Shown in pieces: positions 38,141 through 46,983 of a stretch of 64,000 nt of DNA. This DNA is from Pseudomonadota bacterium (GTDB lineage Bacteria; Pseudomonadota; Gammaproteobacteria; Steroidobacterales; Steroidobacteraceae), in the NCBI GenBank assembly GCA_023417315.1, contig JAEZFW010000010.1, forward strand, positions 1 through 64,000, in the 5' to 3' direction. The position numbers and the translations under genes are program-made. The stretch's first letter is position 1; the number at the start of each line of letters is the position of its first letter. The notes under the pieces are model-generated. The model worked only from the letters and a program-made list of their open reading frames with translations. It did no database searches and had not been told where the DNA came from.

Positions 38141-38902
38141 TTAGATCCGCTGCCCGCCATCGACTTCGATGACGCGGCCAGAAAAGTAGTCGTTCTCCGC
38201 GATGAAGATCGCAGCGTGCGCGATTTCATCGGGCTCCGCCATTCGGCGCAGCGGCACGGAAGCCAGCGCACGCTCGATGAGCTCGGGCTTCATGGAGTCT
38301 AGGATCTCCGTCCGCGTAAAGCCCGGCGCGATGGCGCCCGTCCTGATTCCATATCGTGCAAGCTCTTTCGCCCACACGACGGTCAGTGTCGCGACACCTG
38401 CTTTCGCTGCGGCATAGTTCGATTGGCCAATATTGCCCGCCCGCGAGATGCTGGAGGTATTGATAATCACGCCGCCATGGCCTAGACCGATCATACGCTC
38501 AGCTGCTTCACGTGCACCGAGAAACACGCCCGTTAGATTGACGTCGATGACGGCCTGCCATTGCTCGAGCGTCATCTTCCCCACGCACCTGCCCTCCTGA
38601 GCTTTGACGAGCATCGCGTCTTTCGTGATGCCGGCGTTATTGATCATCACGTCGAGCCGACCGAAGTCCGCAACGATTGCATCGAGCGTGGCGATGACCG
38701 CAGCCTCGTTGGCGACATTACACACGTAAGTACGCGTCTGGCGTCCATGCTCTATGCACGCGATGCGGGTGCGCTCCAAATCTTCTGCGTGCAAGTCGAT
38801 GAGCGCCACGTGCGCGCCTCGTTGCACGAATGCGAGCGCCATGGCGCGGCCGATACCGCGTCCGCTTCCGGTGATGGCTACGAGCTTGTCGGTCAGGTTC
38901 AT
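38141..38902 (-). CDS. SDR-family 3-oxoacyl reductase-like dehydrogenase
   Basis: The protein has 253 residues with TGSGRGIGRAMALAF at 10-24 (NAD(P) motif), NNAGITKDAML, catalytic Ser in INTSSIS, and YAAAK as the Tyr-Lys pair. It ends in VIEVDGGQRI. It resembles FabG and acetoacetyl-CoA reductase. Position between the leucine-pathway enoyl-CoA hydratase and another SDR makes a catabolic hydroxyacyl-CoA role plausible. Substrate is not identifiable from sequence. Confidence 0.85.
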   Translation of the reverse strand: MNLTDKLVAITGSGRGIGRAMALAFVQRGAHVALIDLHAEDLERTRIACIEHGRQTRTYVCNVANEAAVIATLDAIVADFGRLDVMINNAGITKDAMLVKAQEGRCVGKMTLEQWQAVIDVNLTGVFLGAREAAERMIGLGHGGVIINTSSISRAGNIGQSNYAAAKAGVATLTVVWAKELARYGIRTGAIAPGFTRTEILDSMKPELIERALASVPLRRMAEPDEIAHAAIFIAENDYFSGRVIEVDGGQRI

Positions 38903-38910
38903 AAAGGTTC

Positions 38911-39029
38911 AAGTGACGACGTGACGGGGGTGACGGAGTGACGAAGTCAGAACTGGGTCACCGAACGTCGTGGCCGGAGAGTCGAAGCTGCAAGCGATAT
39001 CTGACTTCGTCTTTGTCACGTTCGTCACT
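38911..39029. repeat. Inverted tandem-repeat element between an SDR gene and the enoyl-CoA hydratase gene (unit GTGACGRA)
   Basis: The left arm 38911-38952 is AAGTGACGACGTGACGGGGG and TGACGGAGTGACGAAG, then TCAGAAC. The right arm 38999-39029 is the reverse complement and its minus-strand inner end reads AGTCAGATA. The hydratase stop codon at 39025-39027 lies in the right arm. Confidence 0.88.
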
Positions 39030-39807
39030 TAATCCAACTAGGCCTTCTCTTCTCCAGAAACGCCGATAGACCCTCCTTGCCTTCCTCACTCACACGGAGC
39101 TTCGCGAGCAGGCGAGAGGTCTCCTCGACCAACTCGTCACGATCTTCCACTGCGATCACGTCGCGGATCAGGCGCTTCGTTTGTCGCACTGCGAGGGGAG
39201 CTCCTTGCAGGATCGCGTCGAGATGGCGCTCTACCGCCGCATCGAGCTCCTCCTGAAGCACTGCGGCGTGCAGCAGCCCGATCTCGCACGCGTGCTTCGC
39301 ATCGAAGGGAAGCGCCGTGACGAACAAGCATCGCGCCTGACGCTCGCCTATCGCGCGCAGAACGTAGGGCGAGATGGTCGCTGGTACGAGTCCAAGCCGA
39401 ACTTCGGTGAGCGCAAACTTCGCGGCGGTCGTGCCGATGGCAACGTCTGCGCACGCAACCAAGCCGACGCCTCCGCCAAACACATTCCCGTTGACGCGTG
39501 CGATCAACGGGCGTTCGATTTCGTCGAGGGCGCGCAAGCACTGTGCGAGCAAACGAGCGTCGTCCAAGTTACGCTCTGCCGAGGCGCCTCGCATCGAACG
39601 CATGTGAGCGATGTCGCCACCCGCACAGAAACTCGTACCCGCGCCGGTGAGCACGATCGCACGTACCTGCTCGTCACGCTCCGCATCCAACAGCGCTGCA
39701 TGCAACGCCGTCAGAAGCTCGGCATTCATCGAGTTGTGCTTCTCCGGCCGGTTCAGCGTTAGGGTGAGAACGCCACGGGGTGAAAGGGAGGTCGCGATCA
39801 CAGACAT
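39025..39807 (-). CDS. liuC: Enoyl-CoA hydratase, methylglutaconyl-CoA hydratase type
   Basis: This crotonase-fold protein of 260 residues probably hydrates 3-methylglutaconyl-CoA in leucine degradation. The stretch FALTEVRLGLVPATISPYVLRAIG is characteristic of the AUH/LiuC group, and the oxyanion-hole regions SFCAGGDIAHM and GNVFGGGVGLVACADVA are intact. The start at 39807 (MSVIATSLSPRG) is preferred, as 16 extra upstream codons are element-derived. It follows the methylcrotonyl-CoA carboxylase subunit gene. The stop codon lies in a repeat arm. Confidence 0.88.
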   Translation of the reverse strand: MSVIATSLSPRGVLTLTLNRPEKHNSMNAELLTALHAALLDAERDEQVRAIVLTGAGTSFCAGGDIAHMRSMRGASAERNLDDARLLAQCLRALDEIERPLIARVNGNVFGGGVGLVACADVAIGTTAAKFALTEVRLGLVPATISPYVLRAIGERQARCLFVTALPFDAKHACEIGLLHAAVLQEELDAAVERHLDAILQGAPLAVRQTKRLIRDVIAVEDRDELVEETSRLLAKLRVSEEGKEGLSAFLEKRRPSWIK

Positions 39808-39820
39808 AGCCAATACTTCC

Positions 39821-39930
39821 GAGTGACGCAGTGATGAAGTGACGGAATGACCCAATCAGTACGGCGACCCACTTCAGCAAGCTCCGCTCTGCGTTCGTCG
39901 CTCAGCACTGCATCGCCTCGTTCTGCCAAT
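39821..39930. repeat. Degenerate repeat element between liuB and liuC genes (unit GTGACGCA)
   Basis: The left arm 39821-39860 has GAGTGACGCAGTGATGAAGT and GACGGAATGA then CCAATCAG. The right side (about 39870-39930) has only weak complementarity, such as CACTTCA and CTCGTTCTGCCAATCATCAC. It looks like a decayed member of the GTGACG type. Confidence 0.55.
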
Positions 39931-39932
39931 CA

Positions 39933-41537
39933 TCACATCCGGAACACGCCATACTTTTCCTCGCCAGGCTCTGAGCCGTTAGCAGCGGCGGCCAACGCTA
40001 GGGAGAGGACGCGACGGGTATCGACGGGATCGATTACACCATCGTCCCACAGCCGCGCAGTCGCGTAGTATGGATTGCCTTGGGTCTCGTACTGACCGCG
40101 GATCTCATCCATGAACTTTTCGCGATCGGCGTCGGGCCAGCTCTCGCCACGCGCTTTCAATCCATCGGCTCGAACCGTGGCGAGAACTTGCGCGGCCTGT
40201 TCGCCACCCATCACTGAAACGCGCGCGTTCGGCCACATCCACATCATGCGCGGGCTGTACGCGCGTCCGCCCATCGCATAGTTACCTGCGCCGAACGAAC
40301 CGCCGATGATGACCGTGAACTTCGGTACACGGGAGCAGGCGACTGCGGTCACCATCTTCGCGCCATCTTTCGCGATGCCGCCGTGCTCGAACTTCTTCCC
40401 GACCATGAAGCCGGTGATGTTCTGCAGGAAGAGGAGCGGAACGTTGCGGCGGTTGGCGAGCTGAATGAAGTGCGCACCCTTGAGGGCCGACTCAGAAAAT
40501 AAGATGCCGTTGTTCGCGATGATCCCGATTGGATAGCCGTCGATATGCGCGAATCCGCAAACTAGGGTCTTGCCGTACAGCGCTTTGAACTCGTGAAACT
40601 CCGAGGCATCGACGATGCGCGCGATGATCTCGCGCACATCGTACGGATAGCGCGTGTCGCGGGGCACGATCCCGTAGAGTTGTTGCGGATCGTGCAGAGG
40701 AGGGCGGCTTGCAATCCGCTCGAGCCACGAGTGAGTGGGGTGCGCTAGATGGCGAATGGCCTCCCGTGCGAGCTTGAGAGCGTGCGCATCGTCATCGGCC
40801 AAGTGATCTGCCACGCCAGAGATGCGGGTATGTACGTCCCCGCCACCGAGCGTTTCTGCATCGACGACTTCGCCAGTCGCGGCCTTCACGAGCGGTGGTC
40901 CGCCAAGAAAGATCGTGCCCTGGCGCTTGACGATGATCGCCTCATCGCACATTGCCGGAACGTATGCGCCGCCTGCGGTGCACGAGCCCATCACCACCGC
41001 GACTTGAGGGATGCCCGAGGCTGACAGGCGCGCCTGATTATAGAAGATGCGACCGAAATGCTCGCGGTCCGGAAAGACTTCATCCTGCAACGGCAGGAAA
41101 GCACCGCCCGAGTCCACGAGATAGATGCACGGCAAGCGATTCTCCGCGGCGATCTCCTGGGCACGCAAATGCTTCTTCACGGTAATAGGAAAGTAGGTAC
41201 CGCCTTTCACCGTTGCATCGTTCACGACCACCATGACGTGCTTGCCGTGCACGAGCCCGACACCAGTGATGATGCCGGCGGCCGGCGCGCTGCCATCGTA
41301 CATGTCTTCTGCCGCGAGCGGAGACAGCTCGAGGAAGGGTGAGCCAGGATCGAGGAGCGAGGCGATGCGATCGCGCGGTAATAGCTTGCCGCGCTCGATG
41401 TGCTTGCGACGCGCGTCTTCGCCGCCGCCGCGAGAGGCGATCTCCAGGCGTTGCCGCAGCTCCTCCGCAAGCGCCTGCATGTAAGAGGCATTGAGATGAA
41501 AGCTCTCGGAGCTGGAATCGATGCGCGTGCCGATCAT
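39933..41537 (-). CDS. liuB: Methylcrotonyl-CoA carboxylase beta (carboxyltransferase) subunit
   Basis: This subunit transfers carboxyl from biotin to 3-methylcrotonyl-CoA. At 534 residues it is full length, with paired crotonase-like carboxyltransferase halves: GIITGVGLVHGKHVMVVVNDATVKGGTYFPITVKKHLRAQEIA (first half) and FLQNITGFMVGKKFEHGGIAKDGAKMVTAVACSRVPKFTVIIGGSFGAGNYAMGGRAY (second half, acyl-CoA site). The biotin carboxylase/carrier alpha subunit, normally near it, is not in this window. Its start overlaps the isovaleryl-CoA dehydrogenase stop by four bases. Confidence 0.95.
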   Translation of the reverse strand: MIGTRIDSSSESFHLNASYMQALAEELRQRLEIASRGGGEDARRKHIERGKLLPRDRIASLLDPGSPFLELSPLAAEDMYDGSAPAAGIITGVGLVHGKHVMVVVNDATVKGGTYFPITVKKHLRAQEIAAENRLPCIYLVDSGGAFLPLQDEVFPDREHFGRIFYNQARLSASGIPQVAVVMGSCTAGGAYVPAMCDEAIIVKRQGTIFLGGPPLVKAATGEVVDAETLGGGDVHTRISGVADHLADDDAHALKLAREAIRHLAHPTHSWLERIASRPPLHDPQQLYGIVPRDTRYPYDVREIIARIVDASEFHEFKALYGKTLVCGFAHIDGYPIGIIANNGILFSESALKGAHFIQLANRRNVPLLFLQNITGFMVGKKFEHGGIAKDGAKMVTAVACSRVPKFTVIIGGSFGAGNYAMGGRAYSPRMMWMWPNARVSVMGGEQAAQVLATVRADGLKARGESWPDADREKFMDEIRGQYETQGNPYYATARLWDDGVIDPVDTRRVLSLALAAAANGSEPGEEKYGVFRM

Positions 41538-42691
41538 GCGGTCGCCTCGAAGATCTCGCGCCCGATCAGCATGCGCCGGATTTCGCTTGTGCCCGCGCCG
41601 ATCTCATACAGCTTCGCATCGCGCAGCAGGCGTCCAGTGGGATACTCGTTGATGTAGCCATTGCCGCCGAGCGCCTGAATCGCTTCGAGCGCCATCCACG
41701 TTGCGCGTTCGGAAGCTTGCAAGATACAGCCAGCCGCATCGAAGCGTGTGACGCGTCCGCGATCGCATGCGGCTGCGACTGAGTAAACGTAGGATCGACA
41801 CGCATTCATGGTCGTGTACATGTCCGCGATCTTACCTTGCATGAGCTGGAACGTTCCGATCGGGCGATTGAATTGTTTGCGCTCGTGCACATACGGCAAC
41901 ACGATATCGAGGCATGCCCGCATGATGCCGAGCGGACCGCCTGCAAGCACGACTCGCTCGTAGTCAAGGCCGCTCATCAAGACTTCAGCGCCGAGACCTT
42001 CCTTGTGGAGCACATTCCCGAGCGGGACTTCGCAGTCCTCGAACACGAGCTCGCAAGTGTCCGAGCCGCGCATGCCGAGCTTGTCGAGCTTCTGCGCGGT
42101 CTTGAATCCGCGCATTCCGCGCTCGACGATGAACGCTGTGATACCGCGCGCGCTGAGCTCGGGATTCACTGTCGCATACACGACCAGCGTATCTGCCTCC
42201 GGTCCGTTGGTGATCCACATTTTGGAGCCGTTCAACACGTACGCGCCGTCGCGGCGTTCCGCACGCGTTCGCATGCTCACAACGTCCGAGCCCGAACCCG
42301 GCTCGCTCATGGCAAGTGCACCGACGTGCTCGCCGGAGATCAGTTTCGGCAGATACGTCTGCTTCTGCTCCGGTGTGCCCCAACGTCGAATCTGATTGAC
42401 GCACAAGTTCGAGTGCGCGCCGTACGAGAGACCGACCGATGCCGAAGCACGGCTGATCTCTTCCATCGCAACGACGTGGGCGAGATAGCCCAGACCTGCT
42501 CCGCCGAGCGACTCCTCGACCGTGATTCCGAGCAGCCCGATCTCGCCCATTTGAGGCCACAGCTCGCGCGGAAATCGGTTGTCGCGATCGATGTCGGTAG
42601 CGAGCGGGGCGATACGATCCGCGGCGAACTGCGCAACGCTTGCGCGAAGGGCGTCGATATCTTCGCCCAGACCGAAGTCGAAATCTTCCAT
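41534..42691 (-). CDS. liuA: Isovaleryl-CoA dehydrogenase
   Basis: This FAD enzyme oxidises isovaleryl-CoA to 3-methylcrotonyl-CoA and passes electrons to ETF. From the ATG at 42691, preceded by GGAG at six bases, it has 385 residues. The catalytic glutamate is placed as in isovaleryl-CoA dehydrogenases, in LDYERVVLAGGPLG, while the C-terminal site reads IGAGTSEIRR with no Glu, unlike other acyl-CoA dehydrogenases. Earlier in-frame starts (ATG 42703, TTG 42766 inside the operator) are less likely. It is the first gene of the operon. Confidence 0.94.
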   Translation of the reverse strand: MEDFDFGLGEDIDALRASVAQFAADRIAPLATDIDRDNRFPRELWPQMGEIGLLGITVEESLGGAGLGYLAHVVAMEEISRASASVGLSYGAHSNLCVNQIRRWGTPEQKQTYLPKLISGEHVGALAMSEPGSGSDVVSMRTRAERRDGAYVLNGSKMWITNGPEADTLVVYATVNPELSARGITAFIVERGMRGFKTAQKLDKLGMRGSDTCELVFEDCEVPLGNVLHKEGLGAEVLMSGLDYERVVLAGGPLGIMRACLDIVLPYVHERKQFNRPIGTFQLMQGKIADMYTTMNACRSYVYSVAAACDRGRVTRFDAAGCILQASERATWMALEAIQALGGNGYINEYPTGRLLRDAKLYEIGAGTSEIRRMLIGREIFEATA

Positions 42692-42754
42692 CGGAAGCTC
42701 CATCGAACGAGGCGCGCCGGCCGGGTGCCTCGGGTCACTTGAGAAAGCTGTCCT

Positions 42755-42767
42755 ATTGTCCGACAAT
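42755..42767. promoter_or_regulatory. Palindromic operator ATTGTCCGACAAT for the GntR/FadR regulator
   Basis: A perfect 13-base palindrome, ATTGTC-C-GACAAT, lies in the 84-base divergent gap between the isovaleryl-CoA dehydrogenase gene and the GntR gene, eight bases before the latter's start. Its shape matches the known FCD-type GntR consensus (TNGTNNNACNA). Control of both promoters is inferred. Confidence 0.75.
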
Positions 42768-42775
42768 CCGACCCA

Positions 42776-43588
42776 ATGTCAACGAAGGAAAAATCCAACC
42801 GTTCCCGGCGCGCGAGCACGGCATCGATCTTGTCGGCAGTGCAGCAAGAAAATGCTGACACGCCCTTGTTCGATCCCGTCGACCGCGATCCAGCGTATAC
42901 ACGCGTCGCTGCTGCCATCGAGCGGAAGATCCTGGCGCGCGAGCTGCGCGCCGGAGACCCGTTGCCTCCCGAAACGGATCTTGCGCAACAATTCGGCGTG
43001 CATCGCTCCACCGTGCGAGAGGCCTTGCGCCGTCTCGAGAGTGCAGGGCTCATCAAGCGCCCCGTGGGTGCGAAGCGCATGGTTGTAAGTCGTCCCGCCG
43101 CGTCGCAGGTTGCATCGGGCATGCGACACGCGCTTGTGCTTCACGACGTGACCTTCGTTGCTGTTTGGGAAGCGATGATGGTCATCGAACCCGAGGTCGC
43201 CGCGCTCGCAGCGACGCGCCGAACGCAAGCTGATCTGAACGCACTCTTGGCCGCACACGAAGCCTTCAAGACGTCTCCGAAGGGAGACCCGCATGCGGTC
43301 GAGATTGTGGCGCGATTCTTCGAGCTCCTGGGCGCCGCGGCGCGCAATCAAGTATTAGTGTTGGCGAAGCAATCGCTCACGCGGGCGTTGGCACCCTCGT
43401 TAGCGCGCATGATCGATTCGGTGCCGCAGGCCCGAACGCGCATCGCGGATGCGCAGAAGAAGATCATTGCGTCCGTGCGCGACAAGAACGTGGAGGAGGC
43501 GCGCCGCTGGATGTCGAAGCACGTGCGCGATTTCAAGCGCGGCTACGAGGTCGCGGGCATCTCACCGGACACGCCGATCAGCGCGTAA
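42776..43588 (+). CDS. GntR/FadR-family transcriptional regulator
   Basis: A 270-residue regulator of the FCD subfamily. The N-terminal winged helix (about 38-105) shows DPAYTRVAAAIERKI, LPPETDLAQQFGVHRSTVREALRRLESAGLIKR, and the ligand-binding helical FCD domain (about 115-260) contains E-containing helices with WEAMMVIEPEVAALAA. It is divergent from the leucine-catabolic operon with a palindromic site between them, so it probably represses that operon in response to an acyl-CoA or similar metabolite. The first 35 residues are a charged, disordered extension. Confidence 0.9.
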   Translation: MSTKEKSNRSRRASTASILSAVQQENADTPLFDPVDRDPAYTRVAAAIERKILARELRAGDPLPPETDLAQQFGVHRSTVREALRRLESAGLIKRPVGAKRMVVSRPAASQVASGMRHALVLHDVTFVAVWEAMMVIEPEVAALAATRRTQADLNALLAAHEAFKTSPKGDPHAVEIVARFFELLGAAARNQVLVLAKQSLTRALAPSLARMIDSVPQARTRIADAQKKIIASVRDKNVEEARRWMSKHVRDFKRGYEVAGISPDTPISA

Positions 43589-43608
43589 ATCCGCAAGCAA
43601 TAGGATTT

Positions 43609-43692
43609 GGAGTAACCACATAGAACACAAAGTACACAAAGAAGAGGATGCATCTGTTCTGTTTGCGCTCTTTGTGCTCTTTGTGGTTACTC
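43609..43692. repeat. Inverted tandem-repeat element between the GntR and thiolase genes (unit CACAAAG)
   Basis: The left arm 43609-43645 has GGAGTAACCACATAGAACAC then AAAGTACACAAAGAAGAGG. The right arm 43664-43692 is the reverse complement (GCTCTTTGTGCTCTTTGTGG, then TTACTCC). The outer ends, GGAGTAACC and GGTTACTCC, pair exactly, giving a hairpin in this convergent gap. Spacer about 18 bases. Confidence 0.92.
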
Positions 43693-43707
43693 CTTGTTCT
43701 AAAAGGA

Positions 43708-44886
43708 TCAAACCAGCTCCACCGCCATTGCGGTCGCCTCGCCGCCGCCGATGCAGAGCGATGCGACACCGCGCTTCAAGTTGCGAGCTTTCAATGCGTG
43801 CAGCAGGGTCGTCATGATCCGCGCGCCGGTCGCGCCGATCGGATGTCCGAGCGCGCACGCACCGCCATTTACGTTCACCTTCGCGTGATCGAGCTCGAGA
43901 TCGTGCATCGCCGCCATCGTCACGCATGCAAATGCCTCGTTGATCTCGAATAGATCGACCTGCGAAGCCCTCCATCCCGCACGATCCAGCACAGATCGAA
44001 TCGCGCCGACCGGCGCAGTCGTGAACCACTCGGGCGCTTGCGCGTGGCTCGTGTAGGAGACGATGCGCGCCAACGGCCTGAGACCGTGCGTTTTCACTGC
44101 GCGTCCGCTAGCCACGACCGCAACCGCGGCGCCGTCCGAAATTGAGGACGAGCTCGCGGCGGTGACGGTGCCGTCTTTGCTGAACGCAGGTTTCAGATTT
44201 GGGATCTTCGCGATGTCGCAGTTGAACGGTGTTTCATCCTTGTCCGCAATGCGCTCGCCTTTGCGATCCTTGATCGTGACCGCCGCGATTTCCTCTGCGA
44301 ATGCGCCGGACTCGACGGCTCTTACGGCGCGACGCACGGATTCCGCTGCATACTCATCCTGCTGTGCGCGCGTAAAGCCGTACTTCTTCGCCGTGGCATC
44401 CGCAAACGTTCCCATGAGCTGGCCGTCGAAGGGGCTTTGCAGACCATCGAACAACATGTGATCGAGCAGCTCGGCATGGCCCATTCGCAGACCGGAGCGC
44501 GCTTTCGGCAGTAGATAGGGCGCATTCGACATCGATTCGATGCCGCCGGCGAGAATGATATCCGCTGAGCCGGCACGAATCTCGTCGCTGGCCATCATGA
44601 GCGCTTTGAGCGCGGAGCCGCACATCTTGTTGATCGTAGTGGCGGGCACGTCTTGGGGAACGCCTGCGCTCAATGCGGCCTGCCGAGCAGGTGCTTGGCC
44701 GATTCCTGCCATCAACACACATCCTAGAATGGTTTCTTGGATGCGTTCGGCTGCAAGACCGCTCGCGTCGATTGCGCCTCGTGCAGCTGCCGCGCCGAGC
44801 TGCGGAGCCGTCGCGCCGCTCAGGATGCCTTGGAATGCGCCGACTGGAGTGCGACGCGCCGCTACGATGTAAACGTCTTCGCTCAT
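43708..44886 (-). CDS. Acetyl-CoA acetyltransferase (thiolase)
   Basis: A 392-residue thiolase with nucleophile Cys89 (TINKMCGSALKAL), the NEAFACV segment and the C-terminal GGACALGHPIGATGARI plus CIGGGEATAMAVE. It may cleave acetoacetyl-CoA made from 3-oxoacid CoA-transfer or ketone intermediates, or degrade fatty acids. It is 73 bases downstream of the leucine dehydrogenase gene on the same strand. Confidence 0.94.
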   Translation of the reverse strand: MSEDVYIVAARRTPVGAFQGILSGATAPQLGAAAARGAIDASGLAAERIQETILGCVLMAGIGQAPARQAALSAGVPQDVPATTINKMCGSALKALMMASDEIRAGSADIILAGGIESMSNAPYLLPKARSGLRMGHAELLDHMLFDGLQSPFDGQLMGTFADATAKKYGFTRAQQDEYAAESVRRAVRAVESGAFAEEIAAVTIKDRKGERIADKDETPFNCDIAKIPNLKPAFSKDGTVTAASSSSISDGAAVAVVASGRAVKTHGLRPLARIVSYTSHAQAPEWFTTAPVGAIRSVLDRAGWRASQVDLFEINEAFACVTMAAMHDLELDHAKVNVNGGACALGHPIGATGARIMTTLLHALKARNLKRGVASLCIGGGEATAMAVELV

Positions 44887-44959
44887 GATTGCTCGTCTCG
44901 TAAATCGCGCCTTCGAACGCAGCGATGTGATGATGAGAGATTCGACCGATACCTGACGC

Positions 44960-46042
44960 TCAAGTTCGCGCTGCGGCAGCGAGATACGGGAGCTTCGTCT
45001 GGCTGATGGAAGTGAGGCGCTGTTCCGCCAGAGTTTGGGCAGCCTGCCATGTCGGGATCTTCTCGCGTGCGGAGAGTTTCAGAATGCGCGAGATGATCTC
45101 GTGGATCCGCGCAACGCTACGCTGCGCGCGCGCCTCGCTGAATCCCTGCAGTTCGAGCGCGCTGCTCATCAAGCCGCCGGCGTTGATCGCGTAGTCCGGC
45201 GCATAGAGGATTCCGCGCCGTTCTAGCTCGGTCCCCAGCTCGTCGGATTCGAGCTGATTGTTGGCGCCGCCTGCCACGATTTCGCAACGCAATCGAGGCA
45301 GCGTGTCTTCGTTGATCACCGCGCCCAATGCGCACGGCGAGAACACCGTCGCCTCGACATCGTATATCTGCGACATCGGGACTGCTTCCGCCCCGAATTC
45401 ATCCACGAGATGCTCCACTCGGTCTTCTGCGATGTCAGTGACGAAGACTTTCGCGCCCTCCGCGCGCAGCAGCTTGACCAGGTGATAGCCCACTTGCCCC
45501 GCGCCCTGGACGGCAAAGCTGATCCGACTGAGGTTCGAGTGTCCAACCTTGAACTCCAGGCAGGCACGGAGGCCGTGCAATGTGCCAAGCGCAGTGAAAC
45601 GCGAAGGATCGCCACTCCCGCCATTCGCTTCCGGCGCGCCGACGACGTGCGGAGTCTCTATACGAATGAGCTCCATGTCATCGGCCGTCGTCCCGACATC
45701 TTCGCTCGCGATGTAGCGACCGCCGAGCGAATGGATGAATCGACCCAAGGCGCGAAACAAGGCTTCGCTCTTGTCGGTTTCAGGATTGCCCAACAGCACC
45801 GCTTTGGCACCGCCGATGTCGAGCCCGGCGATCGCGGCTTTGTGCGTCATCCCACGCGAATGCTTGAGGACGTCGCGGATGGCATCTGCTTCGCTTGCGT
45901 AGGGCCACATGCGCAAGCCGCCCAATGCAGGTCCAAGCACGGTGCTGTGGATCGCAATGACGCAGCGCAAGCCCGATTCACGATGATGGAAGAAGACGAC
46001 TTGTTCGTGTCCGAGCCGGCCCACTGTTTCGAACAGATTCAT
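44960..46042 (-). CDS. Leucine dehydrogenase (Glu/Leu/Phe/Val dehydrogenase family)
   Basis: This enzyme oxidatively deaminates branched-chain amino acids to their 2-oxoacids, giving substrate to the leucine pathway. The 360-residue protein has the catalytic-lysine segment GMTHKAAIAGLDIGGAKAV, LGPALGGLRMWPY near the start, and the Rossmann NAD domain with FAVQGAGQVGYHLVKLL. C-terminal AINAGGLMSSALE is typical. Preference for Leu over Phe or Val is inferred from similarity and location. Confidence 0.88.
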   Translation of the reverse strand: MNLFETVGRLGHEQVVFFHHRESGLRCVIAIHSTVLGPALGGLRMWPYASEADAIRDVLKHSRGMTHKAAIAGLDIGGAKAVLLGNPETDKSEALFRALGRFIHSLGGRYIASEDVGTTADDMELIRIETPHVVGAPEANGGSGDPSRFTALGTLHGLRACLEFKVGHSNLSRISFAVQGAGQVGYHLVKLLRAEGAKVFVTDIAEDRVEHLVDEFGAEAVPMSQIYDVEATVFSPCALGAVINEDTLPRLRCEIVAGGANNQLESDELGTELERRGILYAPDYAINAGGLMSSALELQGFSEARAQRSVARIHEIISRILKLSAREKIPTWQAAQTLAEQRLTSISQTKLPYLAAAART

Positions 46043-46130
46043 GCGCCCTCGCTTGGGTTGCGATGTCGATGGAAGTATAGGGAAGCGAGGGAAGGGCCGG
46101 CCAGTCGGCGCGGATTTGTATGCAAAGCTG

Positions 46131-46226
46131 GAGTGACGGAGTGAGGAACTGAAGGAGTCGCGAGGTCGGAAGGCGAGCCGGGCTGCTCTTCTCTGACGTC
46201 GTTACTTCGTCACTCCGTCACTTTCT
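46131..46226. repeat. Inverted tandem-repeat element between the leucine dehydrogenase and acyltransferase genes (unit GTGACGGA)
   Basis: The left arm 46131-46170 reads GAGTGACGGAGTGAGGAACT and on to GAAGGAGTCGCGAGGTCGGA. The right arm 46188-46226 on the minus strand is GAAAGTGACGGAGTGACGAA then GTAACGACGTCAGAGAAGAG. The stop codon of the acyltransferase gene is inside the right arm. Confidence 0.88.
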
Positions 46227-46983
46227 CGCGAGCAGGGCTCGTGACCAAATCGGGTTCGCCTGCCACTGCTACGATGCGCGCGCGAGCGAGGTCGCGTGCT
46301 GCAGCGACCGCTTCGGCCGTGTTGCGATTTTCCATCGAGATCGAGGGCAGTACCTGGATGTCGATGCGACCGGGTCGAGGGATGTAGCGTGTGCTCGGCA
46401 GAATCTCGCGTGTACCGCGGATACAGATGGGAACCACCGGCAGCTTGGTTCGCGCAGCGATTGCGAAGGCGCCTGTATGAAATTTGCCGACGCCGGGTTC
46501 AGCGAGGAAGGTGCCTTCCGGAAAGAAGGCGAGCGCTTGACCCGCGTCTGCGGCCTTGAGCAGACGCCGTGCATCCATCCCGCCTGCATGACGATTGAAG
46601 CGATCCACGAACTCGGACCCGATGCGGCGCAGGAGCATGCCGGCGATTGGGATGCGACTGACTTCTTTCTTGATGACGAAGCAGAAGCGCGCGGGGAGGC
46701 TTGCTTTCAAGACCACTCCATCGAGATAGCTTGCGTGATTGGCTACGACGACGCACGGTCCTTGCGGCAACAATTCGGCATCCAGCAGTCGAACTCGGAT
46801 GAACGCAACGGTGAAGAAAAGGCCTGCCGTGACATGAGCGATGTGGCGCCGCGTCGCGATATCAAATGGCAACAAGACGAGCGGAAAGGCGAGCAGGCTC
46901 AAGACGACGAAGACGCATACGGCGTAGATACCGTAGATGGCATGCAGGATTTCGCGACAGGCGCGCTTCAGGGAAAAGGGCAT
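46210..46983 (-). CDS. plsC: 1-acyl-sn-glycerol-3-phosphate acyltransferase family protein
   Basis: A membrane-anchored acyltransferase of 257 residues. The HX4D catalytic motif is His83-ASYL-Asp88 (NHASYLDG), with FFPEGTFL further on and an N-terminal hydrophobic region (about 18-42). It likely acylates lysophosphatidic acid or a related lipid. The ATG at 46983 is chosen since the upstream open frame has no homology. The last residues (KVTE) and stop codon are encoded by a repeat arm. It is divergent from xerD. Confidence 0.87.
   Translation of the reverse strand: MPFSLKRACREILHAIYGIYAVCVFVVLSLLAFPLVLLPFDIATRRHIAHVTAGLFFTVAFIRVRLLDAELLPQGPCVVVANHASYLDGVVLKASLPARFCFVIKKEVSRIPIAGMLLRRIGSEFVDRFNRHAGGMDARRLLKAADAGQALAFFPEGTFLAEPGVGKFHTGAFAIAARTKLPVVPICIRGTREILPSTRYIPRPGRIDIQVLPSISMENRNTAEAVAAARDLARARIVAVAGEPDLVTSPAREKVTE

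Noticed and set aside
42704..42766. TTG at 42766 or ATG at 42703 as the isovaleryl-CoA dehydrogenase start
   Set aside because: The TTG is inside the palindromic operator and the ATG at 42703 lacks a ribosome site. The ATG at 42691 has GGAG at good spacing and matches the family N-terminus.
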